From: Saposhnikovia divaricata
Lineage: Eukaryota; Streptophyta; Magnoliopsida; Apiales; Apiaceae
NCBI GenBank assembly: GCA_036435485.1
Contig: CM071598.1
Coordinates: forward strand, 42,918,501 to 42,982,500
DNA length: 64,000 nt
Direction: 5' to 3'
In this document: in pieces, positions 13,039 through 21,568 of the stretch
Position numbering within the stretch: the first letter of the stretch is position 1
Layout of the letters: each line of letters begins with the position of its first letter
Notes under the pieces: model-generated
Databases searched by the model: none
Told to the model about the DNA's origin: nothing
What the model saw: the letters and a program-made list of their open reading frames with translations, nothing else
Translations under genes and position numbers: made by a program

Positions 13039-13254
13039 TGGCTGTTGAGAGAGGTGAGGTGAGAGAAGCATCGCCAGATAGGAGAGAAGGAGAGCCTGTA
13101 ATTTGTTTTAATTTTGTTTGAAAGAGCTGTAATTTGTTTTTGTCTGAAAGAGCTAAAAAAGGGGGGGAACTAAAAAATTTGCTAAAGGGGGAAATTATTT
13201 GGGTGTTAAGCGGGGAAAGTTAATTGTGTAGGCGCGGACAAAAATTTTTTTAAG
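12515..13254 (-). other. 5' region of the CACTA transposase gene
   Basis: Lies between the transposase coding start and the terminal repeats. It holds short AT-rich introns or leader sequence and the GA run at 12987-13035, a common feature of plant 5' leaders. No additional protein is visible. Confidence 0.45.
12987..13035. repeat. (AG)n microsatellite
   Basis: About 24 uninterrupted AG units inside the leader region of the CACTA transposase gene. Confidence 0.97.
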
Positions 13255-13542
13255 CCTACTTTAGACATCGGTTTATTTTGACAGATGTCATAATATATAT
13301 GTCAAAGACATCGGTTGTTTTCTAACCGATGTCATTGATATGTCAAAGACATAAGTTATTTTTTAACCAATGTCATTGATATGTCAATGAATGTCAATGA
13401 CATCGATTGGCTTGCAATGTGATTTCATAATATATCAAAGACATTAGCTTTTTATCGACCTGTGACATTGATAGTTTTTACAACGGTGACATTATGAACC
13501 AATGTTAAAGGGGCGATGGCTATTCAACTTTTTTTAGTAGTG
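13255..13542. repeat. CACTA subterminal repeat array and terminal inverted repeat
   Basis: GACATCGGTT and its complement AACCGATGTC, with variants such as GACATAAGTT and AACCAATGTC, recur roughly every 20-40 bp up to the TAGTAGTG end. Such arrays bind the TnpA-type protein. The last 30 bp are closely similar to the end at 50841-50870. Confidence 0.85.
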
Positions 13543-13649
13543 TCTACTTGCTAAATATTTGGCCTCTAGTGACTGAATTAAATCCTTTCCAGACTGACCA
13601 GGTTTTGGCTTTATTTGACCTCCACCATTCAGGCACCCTATAAACAATA

Positions 13650-13696
<47 letters not shown>

Positions 13697-13726
13697 CATG
13701 CACTATAGAGAAACACACTAAACTGA
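13543..13726. other. Unique flank with (AT)n microsatellite
   Basis: Short stretch between two CACTA termini. Bases 13652-13692 are a perfect AT run. No gene. Confidence 0.7.
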
Positions 13727-14115
13727 CACTACACCATAAAAGGCCTACGACAACGTCCAAAAAGTGTTGCTGTAGGGTCAAAATATGTTGCTGTAGGCCC
13801 AAAAAACCCCAGAGGCAACATTTTGCTGATGTTGCTATTTCTTCCGTTGCCTTTGGGGTCTATGGCAACATTCTTATTCTCTATGGCTACATCAGTTTTA
13901 ATGTTGGCATAGACTTATTACAGCAACATTATTATTAGTCTTTAGCAACCTAATATTAAGTTTCCTTTGGGATAAACATTTTTTTAAAAAATAGTGGGTC
14001 ACAGCAGTGGGGCCCACTTATTACCAACACAAAATTTTGCCTATAACAACATTTTCTAGCAACATTTCTTGACATTAATTTTTCTTTTTGCCAACACTTT
14101 ATAGCATCAATGGCA
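13727..14115. mobile_element. Second CACTA family, left terminus with subterminal repeats
   Basis: Starts CACTACACCATAAAAGG at 13727, a CACTA-type end distinct from that at 13542. The next ~380 bp carry many copies of GCAACATT / TTGCTGTAGG and their complements. Similar GCAACA units reappear at 43855-43932, beyond the gypsy insertion, which suggests that the two pieces were one element split by the gypsy. The opposite terminus is not found; it is probably lost at the microsatellite at 43933. Confidence 0.7.
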
Positions 14116-16683
14116 ACACTTTTCTATTTCCAACAAAAAATCATAAATATGAAAATATGCATTCCCTAAATAACCAAATCAACACAACCAACTTTACAAT
14201 CATGATAATCCAATCCATACCAGATTCAATACAATCACAAGTCACAACCAACAAATCAAATTCAAAGCAAAAGACATAAGAGCTGGTTTGTTACCATAAG
14301 TAGATAAACTACAATCTTACCAAGTAAATAAGACTAAAATGATAGCAAAAGACGATCTAAAACATAAACTTAAGGCATGACAAAATTAAAAGCTGGTGCC
14401 ACCAATCATTGGAGTGCCACCAATCATTGGATTACCATCTTCATTGTCACTCGAGATGGTCATTAGATCTCAGATTGTTGTTTCTTTCTGTTTCCTTCCA
14501 CGATTGTTTGAAATTCTTTTTCAACAGACCTACCTGTTATATACATAGCAGCTATTAAAACATATGATATAAAAAATAACTAGGCAGTTAAATAGGTGCC
14601 ACAAAATTATGTTCATTAAGTGGAAGCTCACAGATCAAACGTTACTTGTGGCTAAATTCCTCAACACGGTCCTACCTTTGTCATCTTTACTATAAAATTG
14701 GGAAAAAAATAAATAAAAACCAGGAGTATAGAGAATGTTACAATCATGCATAAAACAGATACAACAAAAATTGACTTCTGGACAAATTTTTTCTTGATCT
14801 ATTAAAAAGAACTGAAAAAACAAAGGAGAGAAGCTAGAAACTCTCAGTTCACATCGTATTAGATCAGTATTATTTGTTGGAAACTCTAGCTGACCTATAA
14901 TTACAACAAAGGCATTTTCTTCCTTCGGCACAAGTTTGCATAAAATGGTCAATTAGGTTCGGTTTACGTCTGTACAGTCGGTAACTGCCACTACGCCAGT
15001 CATTTTAAGCTGGCCGCCAAACATATGGTTATTTGGTAAAAAATTACTTCACACTGAGGTTGAAAGAGAGGAAACAACTTTAGCTGACATTCATGCTTGT
15101 AAAGAATATAACAATGCTGACACAAAAGAAGCTACTTGTGATATTCTTAAGTACTCACAACTTTTCCCATTCATGGATTTATAGGGTTCAATATTTTTCC
15201 CCATCACCCATATAACAAATTAGCCCGCATGATCTAAGAAACAATAAGCATGAAGTTTTTGAGGAAAAAACAGTAACCACCTTAACAAATCCAGTATCAT
15301 GGCACCCTCCAGAGCTTTATGTAGCCGTGCTAAAATCTCCTTGTAGTCTGACCCGTATCACATGTTAATCTTTCCTCCTAAATTTATAAGTTAAGAGTGA
15401 TACAAATATCAAAACTGTAGATTTACATGATTAAGAAAAGGAGGGGGGTACAAATTAACCTGCCCACGTGTAGGGGTAGCAAACGTTGTATAAGTGACAT
15501 TACAATTTAGCCACCCTGTGTCACTTTACATCATTGCTATCGTACTTTCCCTAGGTCCAAACCTGAAAAAACAGAAACAGTCTCCATGATTCATCTATAG
15601 TCTCATAAATAGAACAATTTAAAGAACTAGAAGTATAAAATTTTACACCAGGGTCCTTCCCCTAGATATATGATATGATATTCGTCAGCAACTTATTTTC
15701 TCAAATAGCAGTTCAAATATTAACACAACATTAGCATGTAATTGAACATATACTTCATTTACACAAAATCTAGCATAGATACTAGTAACATTTAACACTA
15801 ACAAGAAAAAAGTAATACAAAAAGTTCAACTCAGCTCACGAAAACTAACACAAAAAAAAAAAAATCGAACACAAATTACATATATATAACAAGACTCTAA
15901 AATCATAAATTTTTAGAAATTCAGAAAATTCAATTAACAAATAGCAGCAAATAAAAAATCATACATTAAAAGCAACAGAGGCTAACAGAGCAAAAATATT
16001 CATAAATAACAAAACATAATTGAACATGCAAATGCATAAGATATAGAAATAGCTTAAACTCGAAGCCCCAAATCGAGCATGACAGGAACCCTAATTTTGA
16101 AACCATAAATTGAACCCCATTGAGCCCGAAATTGACCCGACCTGTTTGAAGCCCTAATTCAAAATCAACCCTGAGACAGAAAAAGAGGCCCAAATTAGTA
16201 AAAATATACTAAACTAAGGGCCAAAATTGAATCAATTTAACCCAAATTTAACCATTGAAGTAGAGAAGAATGTGAAAGATGTGGATATAGAGAGTATAGA
16301 GATTGTGAGAGAGAAAGAGATGAGAGAGAGGAGAGAGTAGAGAGAATGTGTGTGAATATTGTGTGAGTATAAAGCCAAGCAGCCGAGATAGAGAGGAGCA
16401 CGAGAGAGAAGCTATCTGTAGTGAAGAGAAAAGAAATGTAAAGTGAAGTGAGATTGTTTTCATTCGATAAAAAGCGGTCTAATGAATTAGTTGAGCGGGT
16501 CTTTTTGCCGCTCAATAGGTTTCCCAAAATTTTAATCTTTTGTCTGTTAGAATTTTAGTTGAAAAAATAATTTATATTTTCATTTATTTATTTATTTGAA
16601 AAAAATTAATTTAATTTTTTATTAGGTATTCAATTTCTTTTACAAAATCTAAAATAATATATTAAAATACTGTTAATTATGTA
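14116..16683. other. CACTA-like element interior, no recognisable gene
   Basis: About 2.5 kb between the CACTACACC terminus and the gypsy. Minus-strand frames of 60-105 codons (for example 14952-14635 and 16527-16237) have no family motif, and the latter is CT-rich like a leader. A non-autonomous CACTA interior, possibly with captured non-coding or spliced sequence, fits. The last five bases (16679-16683, ATGTA) are the gypsy target duplication. Confidence 0.4.
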
Positions 16684-17705
16684 TGATATGGGCTAAAAGT
16701 AAGCCTTAAAGACACATTTAATGTGGCATTAATTAGACCCGGAATGGTCCAAACGTGGGGCCCACCAGATGGGCCCAAACCCTATTTATAATATTAATTT
16801 CGTAATTAATATTAAGGGTAATAAACAGCTCAGCAAATAAGAGTCAAACAAGGATATTACTCTTGCCTGACTTAGCCTCCAAGATACATATTTCAACATG
16901 GAAACTGATTCCTATAAGGAATAGATCTAGAACCTTCCTCAAAGACTTGTCCATCAAGTCTCCGAATCCTACCATAATTCTAAGTAGGGCTGCTCATAAT
17001 TAACCCAACCCGAAATAACCAACCCAACCCGACCCTATTTTGGGCCAAACTAACCGGACCGTCCAAAACCGAAGCCCGATTGGGTTTATTTTCTATTGGG
17101 CCGAATATAATGGATTGGGTTAGGGTTTAACTATTAAAAACCCTGAACCAACCCGACCCGGTTAAATATTAATAGTGCAGTCCACTATACCTCCCAGCCC
17201 AGCCCATTTGATTTACCTAAATCCCTAAACCTAAATACCCAAATACTAAAAACGTATATGACTTCGTGAGTTCGTGTTCGAGCTTTCTTTCAGCCGCTCC
17301 TTTCTTTCAGCCGCAGTGGTCTTCACTCTTCAAGTTCTTTCCATTTTCACTCAGACATTCAATCTTTACTCAATCTTCATCTGATTTTGTAAGTTTATTC
17401 TTGTGTATTTACTATCTTGAATATGTGTATACTATCTTCAACTAATATTTGCGCGATATTTGCTTAATCTTTATTCTTTAGTAATCTTCAACTTGTATCA
17501 TGTATATATGATTGTTATCTTTAATTGATTTGTTATTTTCAGCTGTATATATGTAATCTTTAACTGATATATATGATTTGTTATCATTTATATATTTATA
17601 TATGATTTATATATGATTTGTTATCTTCAAGACTTCAACTGTATATATGATTTATATATGCGATTTTTATGTTTGTATTCTTGTTTGTGTTTCTAGGATA
17701 AAAAA

Positions 17706-18595
17706 ATGGAAACATTTTTTTCTCCGATTGATTCTGTTCCAAAAACTGCTCCACTTGCCACTCCTAACACTGCCTTAAACACCCCAAACCCAAATGCTTC
17801 ACAAAAAACTAATCCTGCCGTAACCCCTCCAACCCCTGTGATCATCATGGACTCCAATCCTATTGAACCTGTTGAGCTTAAGTCTCCTAAAAAGGAGAAC
17901 GATGGTGATGCTCTACCAAAATCCAAAAAAAAACCTACTAGACAATCAGATGTGTGGGAACATTTTACCAAAATACCCGGTGGAGATCCGAATGACCCTA
18001 GGTGCAACTGCAATTACTGTGGGGCCAATTATGCTTGTCATTCCACAAGATGCGGAACAAGTAGTATGTGGGGTCATTTGAAGAAATGCAAGAAATACCC
18101 AAAAAACATGGCTGATAAGAAGCAAAAGGTACTTAGCTTTAAACGTGGTCTTGATGGAGAGGGAAGCTTGTTAGTTGCTACATTTAACAAAGTGAGATGC
18201 CGAAATGCACTGGCTAAGTTTGTTGTGAAGGATGAACAAGCCTTCAATGTTGTAGAGGGGGCAGGTTTTAAGGATCTCATCAATGAGTTGCAGCCAAGAT
18301 TTGTTGTCCCTAGTCGAATGACTATTACTAGGGACATATACACACTTTTTTGTAATGAGAGATTAAAGTTGAAGAAAGAATTAACAGCCGCTGGACAAAA
18401 AGTGTGTCTAACAACCGATTGCTGGACATCCCGAACACAAATGTCCTATATGTGCCTCACCGCGCATTATATAGATTCTGATTGGAAGCTTCAAAAAGGA
18501 TAATAAACTTTTGTCAAGTCTCAAACCATAAAGGCGAGACCATTGGCAAGGTGATCGAGGCTTGTTTGCTTGACTGGGGAATTGAAAAAGTCAAA
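17706..18595 (+). pseudogene. hAT transposase, N-terminal part (BED finger plus start of catalytic core)
   Basis: An open frame from ATG 17706 encodes a Pro/Thr-rich start, then a BED zinc finger at residues about 80-130 (SDVWEHFTKI, CNCNYCGANY, CGTSSMWGHLKKC) and the start of the hAT RNase H-like core with the first catalytic Asp in TTDCWTS (about residue 240). The frame ends at 18503 because of a one-base change in an A-run just before. Coding similarity continues in another frame to about 18590 (NHKGETIGKVIEACLLDWGI). The rest of the core, including the second catalytic Asp, is missing. The product would bind the element's ends, but this copy cannot catalyse transposition. Confidence 0.88.
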
Positions 18596-18745
18596 TGGGA
18601 ACAACAGAGAAAAGAAACATAACAGGAACATCAAATGGGAACAACAGAGTCAGAGAGGGTTGCTGGAAAAGAAACACGAAAGAGAAGATTGCTGGAAAAT
18701 TACATGCAGCAACAGCAAATGGGAACAACAGAGAAAAAGAGTGAT
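18596..18745 (+). repeat. Direct repeats at the hAT internal deletion junction
   Basis: The 17-mer AATGGGAACAACAGAGA or a near match occurs three times at about 18594, 18633 and 18718, with GTTGCTGGAAAA/GATTGCTGGAAAA also repeated between them. It lies exactly where about half of the transposase is missing, and looks like filler made by repeated template copying at a broken end. Confidence 0.7.
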
Positions 18746-19147
18746 ATTGATATCTACTTGGCTGAAGAACCACTTGACCCAATGACTGATAATTTCGACA
18801 TATTACTTTGGTGGAAGGACAACTCCAGCAGGTATACGACTTTATCTTTGATTGCTAAAGATATACTTGCTATTCCAGTGTCCACTGTTGCTTCGGAATC
18901 TGCGTTCAGTACGAGTGGAAGGATTTTGGATCCATTTCATAGTTCTTTAAGTCCGAAAATGGTGGAGGCACTCATATGTACTCAAAGTTGGTTAAAGGGC
19001 AGTCATGGAGGGATTAAAACCAATACTTATTTGGATGAAACTCATTCTTATGAGTTTCTTGAAGTTGAAGAAGGTACAAAAATTATTAAACTCATTTATG
19101 TTTTTTTTGGAGCAGATTTTATTACATATTTATTCATGTCTGCTTGA
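18746..19147 (+). pseudogene. hAT transposase, C-terminal dimerisation domain
   Basis: The plus-strand frame 18635-19147 contains, from about residue 37, a classic hAT C-terminal dimerisation domain: SDIDIYLAEEPLDPMTDNFD, ILLWWKDNSSRYTTLSLIAK, IPVSTVASESAFSTSGRI and LICTQSWLKG. It lies in a different frame from the N-terminal part and has no start of its own except in filler sequence. It is the remaining 3' end of the same gene. Confidence 0.9.
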
Positions 19148-19631
19148 ATATATTGTAGGTAATATGGGCAAAAATAACACTGCTGCGTCAATTGGGAAGG
19201 CCAGGAACAAGACTATCAATCTTACTGATGATTGATTGTCTCCACTAGTTTTATGTTTTAATTTGGAACCTCAAAAGATTATTATTTTGGATAATGTAAG
19301 CTCTCTTTTGGCATGTTTTAGTTAAGACTTATTTTGGATGATTGTAATATTTTGGATTAAGACTTGATTTACTGATTTTAAGTATTTGGTTTTTACATTT
19401 ATTGTTAGTTTGATATATAAATATTTGGCAGGTTTTAATTTTGTTTCAACCCAATCAACCCAACCCGGACCGACCCAACCCATCACACAATTAATAGGGT
19501 TGGGTTGCATAATTTTTTGAACTTAATGGGTTAATATTTTGTAACCCGAAGTAATTGGGTTGGGTCACTAAAATGGGCGTAACCGGCCCAAACCGACCCA
19601 TGTGCAGCCCTAATTCTAAGGCTTCTCAGCC

Positions 19632-19640
19632 TATATAAAG
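19632..19640 (+). promoter_or_regulatory. TATA box of the gypsy 5' LTR
   Basis: TATATAAAG in the LTR; the same sequence is at 43381-43389 in the 3' LTR. In the 5' LTR the upstream half of the promoter is 2.6 kb away because of the hAT. Confidence 0.7.
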
Positions 19641-19835
19641 GGCCTGACCCCTCATTCTCAGAACTACGTTTTTGGCTTGATCTTTGATATTCATCAAAGT
19701 ACGTAGGCATCTTGTGAAGGCAGAGTCAGCCACGAGCACAAGAGCAGCCATTAAAGCACGAAGCTCACACACCTTTGCATTAAATACACAAACCCTAGCC
19801 GCAATACTAGTAACCTAGTTTTTATTCCACAACAT

Positions 19836-19853
19836 TTGGCGCCGTATGTGGGA
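19836..19853 (+). other. Primer binding site of the gypsy
   Basis: TGGCGCCG follows the 5' LTR end by about two bases. It matches the 3' end of plant tRNA-Asp, a primer used by Tat/Athila-type gypsy elements; complementarity beyond the first nine bases is imperfect. Confidence 0.7.
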
Positions 19854-19867
19854 AGACAACATCAACC

Positions 19868-21568
19868 ATGGTTCAAACACGAAGAACAACATCAACCGAG
19901 GCCGTGCCCCTTAAATCTGCTCCACCAGCCACTTCTGATCCGCTCATCGTCACTGAGGAAGGACAAATACTCCCATCAACAGGGGCGGTCATTCAACCTC
20001 TGCCCATTCAGCCCCCAGGGACGACTCCCCATGTAAAGGGGACCCACTCAGTAATTGTCCATCAAAGCCAAGAAACTAACCCTCTCCAGATGGTGGTTTC
20101 TCCTCTTGGTAACGTTGATCGCACGGGGGTACAGATCCATACTACGGATCTCCCTTTGAACACCAACCCTATGTATGGGCTGCCTAATTACCCCCCTCGA
20201 CGAAGGGAACCTGGACCAAGCGGACACGCCTTACAGATCTGGGATCGAGAATATGATGACTACTCTGGTCCCTATACTGATGATTCATCATCATCTGAGG
20301 ATGATGATCGAGATGAAGCCCCGAGGAGGCGACGTGCTAGCAATGAACCTCTAAGAAGGACACGAAGAATCCATGATGGACTCCCCTTGACAACTGCTGA
20401 GAAAATCAAGGCTTATGAGGCAGAGATCTTAAAATTGAAGGACAATATTGCAAGAGAACAAGATAGGTTTAATCAAACTCAGCCTCCTCCAACTGCAGAG
20501 AGGATCCCCATTATAAATTTGGAGAGGCCTTCAAGAAGGCAAAGGAGGGCTGATACCCGAACCGAAAAATCGACAAGGGTGGAGACCCCCAGAAGCAACC
20601 CCAAAGATCTGATGCCACTTGGGGACCCTGACGACCCCACACCTCTGTTTACTGAGGAGGTGATGAATGCCCACATCTCAAGGAAATTTAAGATGCCGAT
20701 TATTAAGGCCTATGATGGAACGGGCGATCCCGCAAACCATGTCAAGACATTGTCAAACGCACTGCTGCTGCAGCCTGCTAGTGACGCCTTAAAGTGTAGG
20801 GCGTTCCCTCAAACTTTGTCGGGCATGGCTCAAAGATGGTATAGCCGTCTACCTGCAAACTCGATTGGCTCCTTTAAGGAGTTGAGCGCTGCCTTTATCA
20901 GCCAATTCATCAGTGGGAGAATTCATGAGAAAAGTTCTGCATCCCTTATGTATGTGGTGCAGGGAAAGAATGAGAACTTAAGGGATTATCTCAAGCGATT
21001 TACCAAAGAGACGTTGAATATCACCGATCTGGAAAATAAGGTGGCCATGGTAGCCCTGGAACACGGAACCACTGACCTCTTCTTTAAAAGATCCTTGGCA
21101 AAACACCCTCCTGAAAACATGGCCGAGCTCCAGAGAAGAGCCGATAAATATATCAAGGCTGAGGACAGCATGAAGAAGGAAACCACAGGAGGCAATGGCA
21201 AGGGTTCTAATGATTCAAAGAAACGAAAGCCAGAGCAAGAGTACGACGCTAGGGACAAGTATCCCCGGGCTGGCAAGGATTCCGAGTCATCACCCAAGAA
21301 GGGTTTTGGGCCGAGGTTTTCTGATTACGCAAGGCTGAACGCTCCTAGGAGTCAAATTTTGTTAGATATTGAGAAGGATAAGGACTTTCGCTGGCCTAAA
21401 CCACTCAGGGGTGACCCCGAAAAGAGAAACAAAGATCTGTATTGTAGATTCCATAGGGATGTGGGACATGACACAGATGACTGCAGACAGTTAAAGGATG
21501 AAATTGAATTTTTAATCCGGAAGGGAAAATTGAACAAGTTCACCAAGGGTGAAGATCGTGGAGCCTAG
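19868..21568 (+). CDS. gag: Gypsy gag polyprotein
   Basis: A 566-codon frame starting 34 bp after the LTR. Residues 1-220 are Pro-, Glu- and Arg-rich with a coiled-coil-like segment (AEKIKAYEAEILKLKDNIAR). Residues about 245-435 match the retrotransposon gag fold (FKMPIIKAYDGTGDPANHV, WYSRLPANSIGSFKELSAAF, GKNENLRDYLKRF). A basic region follows, then a Cys/His motif (YCRFHRDVGHDTDDC, about 530) that takes the place of the zinc knuckle. It forms the capsid and packages RNA. It ends at a UAG that is in frame with pol, so whether this stop is original or a mutation is open. Confidence 0.93.
   Translation: MVQTRRTTSTEAVPLKSAPPATSDPLIVTEEGQILPSTGAVIQPLPIQPPGTTPHVKGTHSVIVHQSQETNPLQMVVSPLGNVDRTGVQIHTTDLPLNTNPMYGLPNYPPRRREPGPSGHALQIWDREYDDYSGPYTDDSSSSEDDDRDEAPRRRRASNEPLRRTRRIHDGLPLTTAEKIKAYEAEILKLKDNIAREQDRFNQTQPPPTAERIPIINLERPSRRQRRADTRTEKSTRVETPRSNPKDLMPLGDPDDPTPLFTEEVMNAHISRKFKMPIIKAYDGTGDPANHVKTLSNALLLQPASDALKCRAFPQTLSGMAQRWYSRLPANSIGSFKELSAAFISQFISGRIHEKSSASLMYVVQGKNENLRDYLKRFTKETLNITDLENKVAMVALEHGTTDLFFKRSLAKHPPENMAELQRRADKYIKAEDSMKKETTGGNGKGSNDSKKRKPEQEYDARDKYPRAGKDSESSPKKGFGPRFSDYARLNAPRSQILLDIEKDKDFRWPKPLRGDPEKRNKDLYCRFHRDVGHDTDDCRQLKDEIEFLIRKGKLNKFTKGEDRGA

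Larger units (their letters stand above)
8250..13542 (-). mobile_element. CACTA (En/Spm) transposon, autonomous type, 3' end missing
   Basis: The right end is TTTTTTTAGTAGTG at 13542, the reverse complement of a CACTACTAAAAA terminus. It is preceded by about 290 bp of subterminal repeats built on GACATCGGTT / AACCGATGTC. Inside lie minus-strand TNP2-type transposase (12514-9699) and TnpA/Transposase_24-like (9382-8258) coding sequences in the order normal for plant CACTA elements, read from the 13542 end. No opposing CACTACTA terminus or subterminal array appears left of 8250, where unrelated copia debris begins. The element has therefore lost its downstream end. The three bases after 13542 are TCT; the partner copy cannot be checked. 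Confidence 0.88.
16985..19612 (+). mobile_element. hAT transposon, internally deleted, with 8 bp target duplication
   Basis: Terminal inverted repeats TAGGGCTGCTCAT (left) and ATGTGCAGCCCTA (right) are bounded by the 8 bp direct repeat ATTCTAAG at 16977-16984 and 19613-19620. The 3' LTR of the host gypsy has this sequence once, which proves the insertion. Both ends carry many CCCAACCC / GGGTTGGG subterminal motifs. The transposase gene inside has lost its middle, so the copy is non-autonomous. Confidence 0.97.
16684..19834 (+). repeat. 5' LTR of the gypsy, interrupted by a hAT element
   Basis: Bases 16684-16984 and 19621-19834, joined, equal 515 bp (counting the duplicated 8 bp once), matching the 3' LTR at 43069-43583 except at two sites (G/T in AATTAGACCC versus AATTATACCC; G/T in GTAGGCATC versus GTATGCATC). 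A TATA box (TATATAAAG) lies at 19632-19640, only 12 bp downstream of the hAT target duplication. Confidence 0.95.
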
